Assembly: GCF_002925905.1 (NCBI RefSeq)
Contig: NZ_PRDB01000007.1
Location: 124,001 to 188,000 of the forward strand
DNA length: 64,000 nucleotides
Source of the DNA: Klebsiella michiganensis
GTDB lineage: Bacteria > Pseudomonadota > Gammaproteobacteria > Enterobacterales > Enterobacteriaceae
Reading direction: 5' to 3'
This document shows, piece by piece, positions 18,404 through 27,885 of this stretch. The notes under the pieces were generated by a model, which was not told where the DNA came from, made no database searches, and saw nothing but the letters and a program-made list of their open reading frames with translations. Numbering within the stretch: the first letter of the stretch is position 1; every line of letters starts with the position of its first letter. Made by a program: the position numbers and the translations under genes.

Positions 18404-19052
18404 ATCGAAAATGATTGTGCGCACGAAGTTTATTGACCGCGCCTGTCACTGGACGGTGGTCATCTGCTTTTTCCTGGTGGCGCTATCGGGGATCTCGTTT
18501 TTCTTCCCGACGCTGCAGTGGCTGACCGAAACCTTCGGTACGCCGCAGATGGGGCGTATTCTGCATCCGTTCTTCGGGGTACTGATTTTCGTGGCTCTGA
18601 TGTTTATGTTTGTGCGCTTTGTCCATCACAATATTCCCGACAAGCAGGATATCCCCTGGCTCAAGGGCATTATTGAGGTACTGAAAGGCAACGAGCATAA
18701 AGTGGCGCGGGTAGGGAAATATAACGCGGGGCAGAAAATGATGTTCTGGACCATCATGAGCATGATTTTTGTGCTGCTGGTGACCGGCGTGATTATCTGG
18801 CGGCCCTGGTTTGCCCACTATTTCCCGATTCAGGTTATTCGCTATAGCCTGCTGATTCACGCGACCTCGGCGATTATTCTTATTCATGCGATTCTGATCC
18901 ACATGTATATGGCGTTTTGGGTGAAGGGATCGATTAAAGGCATGATCGAAGGGAAGGTGAGTCGCCGCTGGGCGAAGAAGCATCATCCGCGCTGGTATCG
19001 CGAGGTGGAGCGTCAGGAAGCGAAGAAAGAGAGCTGTGAAGGGCTGAAGTAA
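18396..19052 (+). CDS. fdnI: Formate dehydrogenase-N cytochrome b556 (gamma) subunit
   Basis: Membrane di-haem cytochrome that hands electrons to menaquinone. It has 218 residues and four membrane helices, with histidines in the first (RACHW), second (RILHPF) and fourth ([17 protein letters not shown]) helix regions suited to haem binding. I use the ATG at 18396, giving [12 protein letters not shown] as in E. coli; an ATG one codon earlier is possible but sits too close to the GAGGAGGA ribosome site. It ends the fdn operon. Confidence 0.95.
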   Translation: MSKSKMIVRTKFIDRACHWTVVICFFLVALSGISFFFPTLQWLTETFGTPQMGRILHPFFGVLIFVALMFMFVRFVHHNIPDKQDIPWLKGIIEVLKGNEHKVARVGKYNAGQKMMFWTIMSMIFVLLVTGVIIWRPWFAHYFPIQVIRYSLLIHATSAIILIHAILIHMYMAFWVKGSIKGMIEGKVSRRWAKKHHPRWYREVERQEAKKESCEGLK

Positions 19053-19067
19053 GCGTAACTGAGCAAC

Positions 19068-19091
19068 CCGCTCTGGCTGAAGCCGGAGCGG
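19068..19091 (+). terminator. Hairpin after fdnI
   Basis: CCGCTCTGGC-TGAA-GCCGGAGCGG is a 10-bp stem with one G-T pair, 15 bases past the fdnI stop. It lacks a T run, so it may act by itself only weakly or with Rho. Confidence 0.45.
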
Positions 19092-19092
19092 A

Positions 19093-19278
19093 TCAGGTAT
19101 TGGTAACAAGGGCGTCAATGGCGGAAATAACTTCGCCTCTGGCGCTTTTTAAGTTACAGATAAAATCTTCGCGCTTGATCAGCTTATTATTAAGGTTTGT
19201 CATCATCGGCGAACAAAGCATAAACGTTTCAAATTCAATATTTACCTCAGGAACTGAATAATCAATCTGCCAGTGAGC
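19093..19278 (-). pseudogene. Possible decayed gene fragment (about 61 codons, no start)
   Basis: In the 344-bp gap between fdnI and araJ one minus-strand frame stays open for about 61 codons between an upstream TAG (19279-19281) and a TGA at 19093. The text reads like real protein (for example SVPEVNIEFETF, then LIKREDFICNLKSARG and VISAIDALVTNT). There is no good start or ribosome site before the first Met, so a C-terminal remnant is more likely than a working small gene. E. coli has yddM in the equivalent place, but I cannot show that this is its remnant. Family unknown. Confidence 0.35.
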
Positions 19279-19396
19279 CTATGAAATAATCACGCCGTTT
19301 TATGGATAAATATGCCACCCGGCGTTTTTATCTGGTCTGCCGTTTAATAATACACAATAATGCCGACGGTATGTTTTATAACAAGTGATTAGTTGT

Positions 19397-20548
19397 ATGA
19401 AAAAGACTATTTTTTCGTTAGCGCTTGGCACTTTTGGTCTCGGAATGGCGGAATTTGGCATCATGGGCGTATTACCTGAAATTGCCCGTGACGTCGGAAT
19501 ATCTATTCCCGCCGCGGGCAATATGATCTCCTGGTATGCGCTTGGCGTCGTCATCGGCGCGCCGGTGATGGCGCTGTTCTCCAGCCGCTTTTCGTTAAAA
19601 TCGGTGATGCTGTTCCTCGTGGCGCTGTGCGTGATCGGCAATGCCATCTTTACGCTATCTTCCAGCTATTCGATGCTGGCGCTGGGGCGCCTGATCTCCG
19701 GTTTCCCGCACGGCGCCTTCTTTGGCGTGGGGGCGATCGTTCTGTCGAAAATTGCGCCGCCGGGGAAGGTCACCGCCGCGGTGGCGGGAATGATTGCCGG
19801 AATGACGGTCGCAAATTTGCTGGGGGTTCCCGCCGGAACCTGGCTTGGCCATCAGTTTAGCTGGCGCTATACCTTTCTGGCGATTGCGGTGTTTGACATC
19901 GCCGTGCTGGTCGCCATCGCCTGGTGGGTGCCCACGCTGTTTGATAAACCGACGACGCGCTTACGCTCGCAGTTTCATTTTTTAACATCGCCCGCACCGT
20001 GGTTAATTTTTGCCGCGACGATGTTCGGCAATGCCGGCGTATTCGCGTGGTTTAGCTATATTAAGCCGTTTATGATTAACGTCTCCGGTTTTGGTGAGAG
20101 CGCCATCATAGCCATTATGCTGCTGGCGGGGCTGGGGATGGTTCTGGGGAATTTATTCAGCGGTAAAGTCTCCGTCCGTTATAGCCCGTTACGTATTGCC
20201 GCCGTGACGAATGGCGTGATTGTCGTGACTTTATTACTTCTGTTCCTCGTGGGTGAGAATAAAGCCGCCGCATTAACCCTCGCGTTTATTTGCTGCGCGG
20301 CCCTGTTTGCCCTGTCGGCACCGCTGCAAATTCTGCTGCTGCAAAATGCGAAGGGCGGCGAGATGCTGGGCGCGGCGGGTGGCCAGATCGCCTTTAATCT
20401 CGGCAGCGCCATTGGGGCGCTATTCGGCGGGATGATGATTACGGCCGGTCCTGGCTGGCGTTTCGTTGCCTTACCGGCCGCGCTGCTTTCGTTTCTTGCG
20501 CTCAGTTCGCTGCTGATTTATGCCCACCATCAGCGGCGTCTGGCCTGA
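19397..20548 (+). CDS. araJ: AraJ-like MFS transporter
   Basis: A 383-residue, 12-helix DHA1-type exporter of the inner membrane. It starts MKKTIFSLALGTFGLGMAEFGIMGVLPEI, nearly the same as E. coli AraJ, and shares the stretches RLISGFPHGAFFGVGAIVLSK and ALSAPLQILLLQNAKGGE. AraJ is arabinose-induced in E. coli, and its physiological substrate is unknown; relatives export sugars or drugs. I start at 19397 because this gives the AraJ N-terminus; the ribosome site is weak. No arabinose operator was recognised. It is convergent with the next gene, 16 bp apart. Confidence 0.85.
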   Translation: MKKTIFSLALGTFGLGMAEFGIMGVLPEIARDVGISIPAAGNMISWYALGVVIGAPVMALFSSRFSLKSVMLFLVALCVIGNAIFTLSSSYSMLALGRLISGFPHGAFFGVGAIVLSKIAPPGKVTAAVAGMIAGMTVANLLGVPAGTWLGHQFSWRYTFLAIAVFDIAVLVAIAWWVPTLFDKPTTRLRSQFHFLTSPAPWLIFAATMFGNAGVFAWFSYIKPFMINVSGFGESAIIAIMLLAGLGMVLGNLFSGKVSVRYSPLRIAAVTNGVIVVTLLLLFLVGENKAAALTLAFICCAALFALSAPLQILLLQNAKGGEMLGAAGGQIAFNLGSAIGALFGGMMITAGPGWRFVALPAALLSFLALSSLLIYAHHQRRLA

Positions 20549-20564
20549 TTAAGCCCGCTGGCAG

Positions 20565-21656
20565 CTATTCCTGCCACGGCTCGCCGAGGGTCAGCATTAA
20601 CCGGTTGGCCCAGGCAAAGAAAGCCGCCGATTGCAGTAAATCCAGTCGGGCGAGGGTATCCAGCCCCTGTTGCTCGACGGCGGCAAGGTGGTCAACGGAC
20701 AAAGCGGGAGGGGTAACGGAAATCGCGGCGGCGAAATCGATCTGCGCCTGCCATCCCGGCGTCTGCCCGTCGCTTAACTGCTCTCCCGGCGTCACCGCCA
20801 GCAGCGTCTCTATCGCCGTTTCATCTTTAGCCAGCTGTGCCGCTTTGCGCGCATGCACCGAGGCGCAATAAATACAGCCGTTGATTTTGCTCGCCACCGT
20901 TGCCGCCAGCTCGCGCTCAGCGCGCGGCAGGCCGCCGGGAGTATAAAAGATCCCTTTGTCGGTTAACGTACGCTGCTCCAGCACCGGCAGGTTGCGCGCC
21001 AGCAGGCGGAAGTAGGGCGAATCGCTGTGGCCGAATTTCGCCAGCAGCGCCTGCTCGTCGGGGGTAAATTCCGCCAGCGGTTTAGCCGCCAGCCAGGGCT
21101 CCCAGTGCAGTTCATCGCGGGTGAAGTGCACCGGCGCCTTCTTACCGCTGATGGTTTGCGGCGAGGTATGCCAGAATCCCGCCACCGTCGGGGTTTGTGC
21201 GACGTGGATATTTTTGCCGTTAAGCAGGCGCAGCCCAACGACCAGCCGGCTCTGGAAGCTGACAAACGCGATAAGCTGGGCGAGGGTGACGATGCCGCGC
21301 AGGCTCCATCCGGCGCGGATTAAGGCCTCAAGCGCCGACGGCGTGGCCTCCACGGGCGTAAAGGTCAACAGCCGGGCAAAGGCCAGCGCCGGCGCCAGCC
21401 GCGGCGATGTGGGGTCGGCAATGCCAAAGCCGGCGTAGTGGGCGGCCAGCGCATCGCTCTCATGCAGCTTCGCCACCCTCGCGGCCACGGCAAAACGCTC
21501 GTCGAGCGGAAAGTCGTTATCCTGCTGACCAAACAGCGTTTCATAACTTCCCTGAGCATGGCGGGTGGCCGCCTCGCGCACGGCTCGCGCCGCCGCTAAG
21601 GCGGAATCGGGGGCAATTTCTGCCAGTTCGGCCAATATATCCTGACTGAGCGTCAT
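20565..21656 (-). CDS. CMD/AhpD-like alkylhydroperoxidase-domain protein (two-domain)
   Basis: A 363-residue protein combining an N-terminal region of about 170 residues like the CMD-domain family (Avi_7170 type) and a C-terminal alkylhydroperoxidase domain (Avi_7169 type). The redox centre is Cys261-x2-Cys264 with His268 (GCIYCASVH), preceded by the acidic pair Glu247/Glu249. AhpD-like proteins reduce peroxides or act as small-molecule redox carriers. It is the last gene of a five-gene minus-strand operon, 9 bp after the luciferase-like gene. A likely role is to deal with reactive by-products of the partner flavin enzyme. Substrate unknown. Confidence 0.8.
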   Translation of the reverse strand: MTLSQDILAELAEIAPDSALAAARAVREAATRHAQGSYETLFGQQDNDFPLDERFAVAARVAKLHESDALAAHYAGFGIADPTSPRLAPALAFARLLTFTPVEATPSALEALIRAGWSLRGIVTLAQLIAFVSFQSRLVVGLRLLNGKNIHVAQTPTVAGFWHTSPQTISGKKAPVHFTRDELHWEPWLAAKPLAEFTPDEQALLAKFGHSDSPYFRLLARNLPVLEQRTLTDKGIFYTPGGLPRAERELAATVASKINGCIYCASVHARKAAQLAKDETAIETLLAVTPGEQLSDGQTPGWQAQIDFAAAISVTPPALSVDHLAAVEQQGLDTLARLDLLQSAAFFAWANRLMLTLGEPWQE

Positions 21657-21665
21657 GGTGACTCC

Positions 21666-22655
21666 TTATCGTATCTGCGGGGCAATATGCTGAGCGATCA
21701 GCTCAATGGAACGAAGCGTGTCGCGGTGCGAGGGTTCAACGGAGTGCACCTGAAACGAAATATCGGTTACCCGCCGCAGGACGCTATCGCGGGCCAGCGA
21801 AGCGGCGACGTGCTGCGGGTCGCCAACGTGCGCGTCAAGCTGCGGCAAAAAATCAGTGACAGTGTCACCAATAATATCATGACCTGCGGCGCGATGCTGG
21901 GCAGCCTGCTGGCGCAGGCCGGGTTCAGCGACCTGCAGTGCATACTGCTGGCTATCGGCGACAAAGGCCGTCCGCGAGGCGAGGATCCTTGGCTCGACGC
22001 CCGCCGGCAGCGCGGCGAGATAGGCGTCAATAATCGGATTCTGGATAGCGTCCAGCGGCAGCGTGGGCTGTCCAGCCGGACGCGGCTGCGTGCGCGAGAG
22101 CATCAGCCCGTGCCCGGCCTGAGCCGCGCGAACCGCCCCCTCAATGGAAAAGGTGGCAATCCAGATGCGCTCCGCCAGCTGCGGTGCCTGAGGGTACAGA
22201 TGATTATCCGGGTGCGAGAGCGAATCCCCGCGCCAGGCGCTTTGAATCAGATGCAGGTGTTCGGCAAATACCGCGCTGCGCTGGTCCACCGTCAGCCCGA
22301 AGGGTAAAAACGAGGTGGGGGTGCCGCCGGAGCCGAAGCCCACCTCCAGCCGTCCATCGGCGAGCAGATCCAGCACCGCCGCATCCTCCGCCACCCGCAG
22401 CGGGTTTTCCATTGGCAGGGTGATAATGGCGGTGCCAAGACGAATGCGCTCGGTGTGCGCCGCGGCGTGGGCGAGAAAGACCAGCGGCGACGGCAGGCCG
22501 CCTTCGTGCTCATGAAAATGGTGCTGAGCGATCCACGCGCTGTCGAATCCCAGGCGTTCCGCGTGGCGAATTTGCTCGGTGGCCAGCCGGTAGCGCTCTT
22601 TAGGCGTGGCGTGGTCCAGCAGACGGGTGAAAAAGCCCAGTCGTTTACGCGTCAT
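21666..22655 (-). CDS. FMN-dependent luciferase-like monooxygenase (KPN_01858 family)
   Basis: A 329-residue bacterial-luciferase-fold (TIM barrel) enzyme expected to use reduced FMN and O2. Family features include the N-terminal RLGFFTRLLDHATPKERY, the barrel segment ERIRLGTAIITLPMENPLRVAEDAA and LADGRLEVGFGSG. It overlaps the upstream ABC ATPase gene by four bases (ATGA), so it is translationally coupled to the transporter. Relatives oxidise organosulfur compounds, alkanes or chelators; in this family the substrate is not established. No flavin reductase is encoded nearby, so reduced FMN must come from elsewhere. Confidence 0.85.
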   Translation of the reverse strand: MTRKRLGFFTRLLDHATPKERYRLATEQIRHAERLGFDSAWIAQHHFHEHEGGLPSPLVFLAHAAAHTERIRLGTAIITLPMENPLRVAEDAAVLDLLADGRLEVGFGSGGTPTSFLPFGLTVDQRSAVFAEHLHLIQSAWRGDSLSHPDNHLYPQAPQLAERIWIATFSIEGAVRAAQAGHGLMLSRTQPRPAGQPTLPLDAIQNPIIDAYLAALPAGVEPRILASRTAFVADSQQYALQVAEPGLRQQAAQHRAAGHDIIGDTVTDFLPQLDAHVGDPQHVAASLARDSVLRRVTDISFQVHSVEPSHRDTLRSIELIAQHIAPQIR

Positions 22656-24256
22656 GCAACCTCCTTGCTCGGGGATGAAAAGTGGGGAATCGCGGCGATA
22701 AGCTCGCGGGTATAGTCATGCTGCGGGGCGCTGAACAGTCGGCTGACGTCGCCGTGTTCAACCACCTGGCCCGCCCGCAGCACCGTCACGCTGTGGGCGA
22801 TACGGCGCACCGTCGCCAAATCGTGAGTGATAAACAGATAGCTCAGCCCCAGCTGCTGCTGAAGCTGCTGCAGCAGCGCGAGAATTTGCGCCTGCACCGT
22901 GACGTCCAGCGCCGAAGTCGCTTCATCGAGGACAAGGATCGTCGGTTCAAGGATTAAGGCGCGGGCGATGGCCACCCGCTGCCGCTGGCCGCCGGAAAGC
23001 TCACGGGCGGTTCGCGACAGCAGCTCCGGAGCGAGCGCCACGCGGGCGGCGACCGTTTCGACGCGCTGGCGCCGCACTTCGGCGTTGAGGCGGTCGAAGT
23101 TTTTTAACGGCTCTTCGATAATCTCAAACAGCGTTTGCCGCGGGTCCAGCGAGGCAAAAGGATTCTGGTAAACGAACTGAATTTTACGCCGCAGCTGGCG
23201 GAGCGCCTCGCGGCTGAGATGCCCGGCATCGATACCGTCGATAGCGATATGGCCGCTATCGGCCTTTTCGAATCCCAGTAGGATCCGCGCAAGCGTCGTT
23301 TTGCCGGAGCCGGACTCGCCGACCAGCGCGTGGGTGCTGCCGCGCTTCACCTCGAAGCTCACGGCGTCCAGCGCCTGCAAATGCGCGGAGCCTAATGAGA
23401 AGCGCTTGCTGATGCCCTCCACGCGGATCGCCGGGGTCGCCAGCACGCGCCCGCTGGCCGGGGCAATGGTCAGCGTCGAACCCTGGAGATCGCTGAGCAG
23501 CTGGCGGGTATAGGTATGCTGCGGCGTACGTATGACATCGCCGGTCGCGCCCTGTTCCTGAATCTCGCCGTGGCGAAAGACCAGCAGGCGGTCGGCGCGT
23601 TCCGCCGCCAGCGCCAGATCGTGGGTGACGAACAGTACCGCCGTGCCGGACTCCCGGCGCAGCGTATCCAGCAGGTCGAGGATCCGTTTCTGTACCGTCA
23701 CGTCGAGGGCGCTGGTGGGCTCATCGGCAATGATTAAGTCGGGTTTCAGGGCGATCGCGATAGCAATCAGCACCCGCTGCTTCATACCGCCTGAAAGCTG
23801 GTGGGGATATTGATCGATGCGCTGTTCCGGGTGGCTCAGCCCAACTTTGGTCAGCAGCGCCAGCACCTGCGCTTTACGCGCCGCGACGCTGCTTTTTTGA
23901 TGCAGACGCAGGATTTCGCCCACCTGCGCGCCGATGGTTTTCACCGGATTCAGGGAGTTGCCCGGATCCTGAGGCACCAGGCTAATCCGCGCGCCGCGCA
24001 GGCCGTCGAGGCGTTTAGCGGACCAGCCGCTGATATCTTCGCCATTAATCAAGATACGCCCGCTGTCCCGGCGCGCGTTATCCGCCAGCAGGCCAATAAT
24101 CGCCTGCGCGGTGGTGGTTTTACCCGAGCCGGATTCACCGACAAACGCCAGCATTTCGCCGCGTTTGACCTGAAAACTCACGTCGTGCACGACCTCGCGC
24201 CATTCACGCTGTGAACGATAGCTGATGCGCAGATGCTCTACGCTTAAAACATTCAT
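22652..24256 (-). CDS. Dipeptide/nickel-type ABC transporter, fused double ATPase
   Basis: A 534-residue cytoplasmic protein with two complete nucleotide-binding domains, comparable to DppD and DppF joined. Domain 1 (about 1-255) has Walker A GESGSGKTTT, signature LSGGMKQR and Walker B DLIIADEPTSALD. Domain 2 (about 275-530) has GESGSGKTTL, LSGGQRQR and ILVLDEATSALD. It powers the two permeases encoded upstream. The start overlaps the permease gene by four bases, and the end overlaps the monooxygenase gene by four bases. Both ATP sites look intact. Confidence 0.92.
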   Translation of the reverse strand: MNVLSVEHLRISYRSQREWREVVHDVSFQVKRGEMLAFVGESGSGKTTTAQAIIGLLADNARRDSGRILINGEDISGWSAKRLDGLRGARISLVPQDPGNSLNPVKTIGAQVGEILRLHQKSSVAARKAQVLALLTKVGLSHPEQRIDQYPHQLSGGMKQRVLIAIAIALKPDLIIADEPTSALDVTVQKRILDLLDTLRRESGTAVLFVTHDLALAAERADRLLVFRHGEIQEQGATGDVIRTPQHTYTRQLLSDLQGSTLTIAPASGRVLATPAIRVEGISKRFSLGSAHLQALDAVSFEVKRGSTHALVGESGSGKTTLARILLGFEKADSGHIAIDGIDAGHLSREALRQLRRKIQFVYQNPFASLDPRQTLFEIIEEPLKNFDRLNAEVRRQRVETVAARVALAPELLSRTARELSGGQRQRVAIARALILEPTILVLDEATSALDVTVQAQILALLQQLQQQLGLSYLFITHDLATVRRIAHSVTVLRAGQVVEHGDVSRLFSAPQHDYTRELIAAIPHFSSPSKEVA

Positions 24257-25104
24257 CGGCGTTCTCCGCTAAATTGACGGCTAATACGGTTGGCGGCGAG
24301 CACGACCGCAATCACCGCAATACCGGGAAGGGTGGTCAGCCACCAGGCGGTGGAGAGATAGTTGCGGCCTTCGGCGATCAGCAGACCCCACTCCGGGACC
24401 GGCGGCGGCGTGCCGTAGCCGAGAAAACTCAGGGTCGAGAGCGCCAGAATGGCCTGGCCGAACTGGAGGGTGGCAAAGGCCAGCACCGCGGTGAGCGAGT
24501 TGGGCAGAATATGCCGCCAGAAAACGGCGAAAAAGGTGCCGCCGCTGCCGTAGGCCGCTTCGACGAAGTCGCTGTGGCGTACGCGGACCACCTCCGCTCG
24601 CGCCAGGCGGGCAAAGCTGGCGACGGCCGCCGCGCCTACCGCGACGGCGGCGTTGAGCGTGCCGAAACCGAGCAGAATGATGACCGTCAGCGACAGTAAT
24701 AAAGAGGGGATCGCCAGCAGCACGTCGACCAGGCGCATGATTGCCGACTCCACGCGTCCCGCCAGCGCGCCGGCCAGCGTGCCCAGCGCGGTACCGATAA
24801 ACAGGCCGATCGCCACCGCCGCCAGCGCGGCGGAAAGCGAATGAACGGCGCCGAAGACGATGCGGCTCCACAGATCGCGGCCCAGCTGGTCGGTTCCCAG
24901 CCAGTGGCCGGCCTGCGGGGCCAGCCGCTGGGCGCCGGGGAACCCTTCCAGCGGGCTATAGGCGGTAAACAGCTGCGGAGCGATAGCCATCAGCGCGGCA
25001 ACGATCATCACCGCCCAGGCCAGCAGCAGACCGGGCTGGACGCGCCGCGTACGCCAGTTTGACGTGCGGCGGCGCGCGGCGGTTGCGTAATCCACCAGGC
25101 TCAT
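24253..25104 (-). CDS. ABC transporter permease, DppC-like
   Basis: A 283-residue inner-membrane permease with about six helices. The permease signature EAAYGSGGTFFAVFWRHILPN contains the EAA loop that docks on the ATPase. An N-terminal extension (DYATAARRRTSNWRTRRVQPG) precedes the first helix, as in DppC and OppC. It overlaps its neighbours by four bases on both sides, which marks a tightly coupled transporter operon. Confidence 0.9.
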   Translation of the reverse strand: MSLVDYATAARRRTSNWRTRRVQPGLLLAWAVMIVAALMAIAPQLFTAYSPLEGFPGAQRLAPQAGHWLGTDQLGRDLWSRIVFGAVHSLSAALAAVAIGLFIGTALGTLAGALAGRVESAIMRLVDVLLAIPSLLLSLTVIILLGFGTLNAAVAVGAAAVASFARLARAEVVRVRHSDFVEAAYGSGGTFFAVFWRHILPNSLTAVLAFATLQFGQAILALSTLSFLGYGTPPPVPEWGLLIAEGRNYLSTAWWLTTLPGIAVIAVVLAANRISRQFSGERR

Positions 25105-26045
25105 ACGGCACCTCCGATAACGGTTTTCAGGCGCGGGTCGAACAGCGGCATCAGCAGGTCGACCAGCAGATTAATCAGCACGAAACCGAGGGCAGAGATC
25201 ATCACCACCGCCTGCAGTACCGCGATATCCTGATTATTAACGGCCTGCTGCGTCAGCAGGCCCAGACCGCCGCGGCCAAACACGGTTTCGGTAATCAGCG
25301 CGCCGGCGATCAGTTCCCCCAGCAGCAGACCGGCGATGTTGAGCACCGGCAGCAGGGCGTTGCCGGTAACGTGCCGCCACAGGGCGCCGGTTTCGCTCAG
25401 GCCTTTGGCGCGGGCAACGGCGACAAACGGCTGCGCGGCGACCTGATCCAGACTGCGTATCAGGATTTGCGCCAGCGGAGCGGAAATCGGCACCGCGACG
25501 GCAATAATGGGCAAAATCAGCCCCTCAATCGGCCCGGGATTGATCACCGGGATCCAGCGCAGCTGAAAGGAGAAAATCTGAATCAGGGCGATGCCGAGCC
25601 AGAACGTCGGCAGCGAGATAAACAGCGCCGGCAGGGATTGTAGCGCGTTGCTGAGCCAGCGCAGGCCCGGCAGCCGTGAGGCGAAGGCGAGGGCGAAGGC
25701 CAGCGCCACCGCCAGAGTAAAGGCGGGCAGCGCCAGGCTTAATGTTTCCGGCAGGTTGCTGGCGATAAGCGCGCTGACCGGCAGCCCGGCCTGCAGCGAA
25801 TAGCCAAAATCGCCACGCAGCATGGCCATCAGCGTATGGAAGTACTGTCTCCACAGCGGGCTATCGGCCCCGTAGGCGAGGCGCATTTCGGCGATCTGCT
25901 CAGGGCTGAGCCCCAGATCCGGATTCTGAAACTTGATCAGTACCGCATCGCCGGGTAGCACCTGTAACAGGACGAAGGAGAGGGTAAACGCGGCCCACAG
26001 CACCAGTAAACCCTGACCGGACCGCCGCAGAAGATAGTGGCTCAT
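25101..26045 (-). CDS. ABC transporter permease, DppB-like
   Basis: A 314-residue inner-membrane permease, the partner of the DppC-like protein. It starts MSHYLLRRSGQGLLVLWAAFTLSFVLLQVLPGD, the usual DppB/OppB N-terminus. The EAA-type loop is VAVARAKGLSETGALWRHVTGNALLPV. It starts 10 bp downstream of the solute-binding protein gene. Together the set imports a peptide-like or small organic solute that cannot be named from the sequence. Confidence 0.9.
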   Translation of the reverse strand: MSHYLLRRSGQGLLVLWAAFTLSFVLLQVLPGDAVLIKFQNPDLGLSPEQIAEMRLAYGADSPLWRQYFHTLMAMLRGDFGYSLQAGLPVSALIASNLPETLSLALPAFTLAVALAFALAFASRLPGLRWLSNALQSLPALFISLPTFWLGIALIQIFSFQLRWIPVINPGPIEGLILPIIAVAVPISAPLAQILIRSLDQVAAQPFVAVARAKGLSETGALWRHVTGNALLPVLNIAGLLLGELIAGALITETVFGRGGLGLLTQQAVNNQDIAVLQAVVMISALGFVLINLLVDLLMPLFDPRLKTVIGGAV

Positions 26046-26055
26046 CGCGGGCTCC

Positions 26056-27678
26056 TTAGTGCTTTTCCAGCCAGGCGCCGTAGAACGACGGACGGCCTAC
26101 CGCTTCAAAACTGACGCCTTTCACCCACGGCGCGCCGGCAAAGACCTGCGGCTCTTCAAATATCGGGATCACGTAGGCGTTGTCCAGCAGGTAGCGCTGG
26201 GCGTCGCCGGTGAGCTGGAGGCGTTTTTGCGGCTCGACTTCGGCTGAGATCGCGGTCAGCAGCGCGTTGAGCTTATCGTCGCGGAAGCGTTGTACTTTGT
26301 CGCTGGAGCCGCCTTTTTGCAGCAGCGCGTCGCGGTTAGCGGGGAAGAACATGCTTTTCACCACGTCAGGGTCGGCGCGGCCCACTTCCGACACGGTAAG
26401 CGGCGTTTTCAACGGGTCGAGGCTGTCCAGCGTACGGCTGCCGGCATCACCGGCTTTGACCGCCAGCGCAACGCCGACCTGGCGCCACTGCTGGGCGACA
26501 AGCTGGAGTACCTCTTTGTTTTGCGGCTGGGGCAGGGATTCATAGACGGTTAATGCCAGGCGCTGGCCATCTTTGACCCGTATACCGTCGGCGGCCGGTT
26601 TCCAGCCCGCCTCATCAAGTAGCTGTTTCGCTTTGGCCGGATCGAAAGCCAGCTTATCGCTGAGGTTAACGTATCCGGCCGCGGTGCTGGCGACGACGGA
26701 GGTCGCCTGCGGATAGTTGGCGGAGAACAGGGTTTCAACCACCTGTCTGGCGTCGGTGGCGTGCAGCAGCGCCTGACGAACGCGCAGGTCGGCAACCAGC
26801 GGATTATCCGGGCGGAAGCTCAGGCTGTCGTTAACGCCGCGCGTCGGGGCGGCATAGATTTTAAAGCCCCGATCGGTTGCCTGCTTTTCATCATAGGCCT
26901 GCACCTGGCGAATAAAATCGGCCTGACCTGCCAGCAGCGCGCCAACGCGTACGCCATCTTCCGGGGTGACGATATAGGTTATGCCGTCGAGATTCGCTGG
27001 CCCCTGCTGGGCGAGACTTTTCGGCCCCCATTGATAATCCTGACGTGCGACCAGAGCGAGTTCACGTCCCGGCTTTTCATCTTTAACCGTAAAAGGCCCG
27101 GAGCCAATAATATGGCGGGCGTCGCCCAGCTCTTCAAAATTTCGCGCCAGGGTGCTCAGGGAAACCAGCCCGGAGCCGATGGTCGCGGTGCCCTGCAGAA
27201 ATCCCGGCGAGGGCTTTTTAAAGTAGAACTTAACCGTCAGCGGATCGATGACTTCGCTGCGATCGTAGTTATTAATCACCTCGGACACCGGCAGGCGGTG
27301 CGCTTTATTACCGAGGCCGTAGGTATCAAAGTTTTTGGCAACCGCATTGGCGTCAAGCGGGGTGCCATCAGAAAAGGTGACGCCAGGGCGAATCTTAAAG
27401 GTATATTCGGTTTTATCCGCGTTGGCGCTCCAGCTTTCGGCAATCCACGGTTCGACTTGTAAGGTTTTTGGATTTTGCCAGGTTAGCTTATCGGTTATTT
27501 GATTAAGAATACCGCCGTTAGGATAAAAGCCTCCGGCCGGGGGATAAAGATTGGTATGCGGCTGCTGCTCCAGATAAATTAACGTGCCGCCTTTAACCGG
27601 CGCGTCGGCGGCCCACGCGGAAAACGCGCCGCTCAAAAAAAATGCCGCCAGCGCGGGCAGGCGAAAACGGGTGTGCAT
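26056..27678 (-). CDS. ABC transporter solute-binding protein (KPN_01854 family)
   Basis: A 540-residue periplasmic binding protein of the peptide/opine/nickel class. The signal peptide is at about 1-22 (PALAAFFLSGAFSAWA, cleaved before ADAPVKGG). The class-typical stretch GVTFSDGTPLDANAVAKNFD is present. I choose the ATG at 27678, which has AAGGAA at proper spacing and gives a clean signal peptide; a start 36 bases earlier spoils it. First gene of the five-gene operon whose order is binding protein, two permeases, double ATPase, luciferase-like enzyme, CMD/AhpD protein. The gap upstream (27679-27885) contains two AAGCATTT motifs 17 bp apart and no gene. Confidence 0.88.
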   Translation of the reverse strand: MHTRFRLPALAAFFLSGAFSAWAADAPVKGGTLIYLEQQPHTNLYPPAGGFYPNGGILNQITDKLTWQNPKTLQVEPWIAESWSANADKTEYTFKIRPGVTFSDGTPLDANAVAKNFDTYGLGNKAHRLPVSEVINNYDRSEVIDPLTVKFYFKKPSPGFLQGTATIGSGLVSLSTLARNFEELGDARHIIGSGPFTVKDEKPGRELALVARQDYQWGPKSLAQQGPANLDGITYIVTPEDGVRVGALLAGQADFIRQVQAYDEKQATDRGFKIYAAPTRGVNDSLSFRPDNPLVADLRVRQALLHATDARQVVETLFSANYPQATSVVASTAAGYVNLSDKLAFDPAKAKQLLDEAGWKPAADGIRVKDGQRLALTVYESLPQPQNKEVLQLVAQQWRQVGVALAVKAGDAGSRTLDSLDPLKTPLTVSEVGRADPDVVKSMFFPANRDALLQKGGSSDKVQRFRDDKLNALLTAISAEVEPQKRLQLTGDAQRYLLDNAYVIPIFEEPQVFAGAPWVKGVSFEAVGRPSFYGAWLEKH

Positions 27679-27885
27679 GGTGAATTCCTTTGTTATCTCT
27701 TGTTTGGCCATCATCGGGCGCGCGTTTTAACAAAGGAAGTAAGGATTTGCGCTAAGCATTTGCATAAAAAGCATTTATACCCGGCTCGATTTTTAGGGGC
27801 TGGTATTTACATGCCTTTCAGCTGAAACTCATGCTGGATAATTTAATGACTGAGAGATAGTCAGCGTAATAAAGGGATAGCGACG

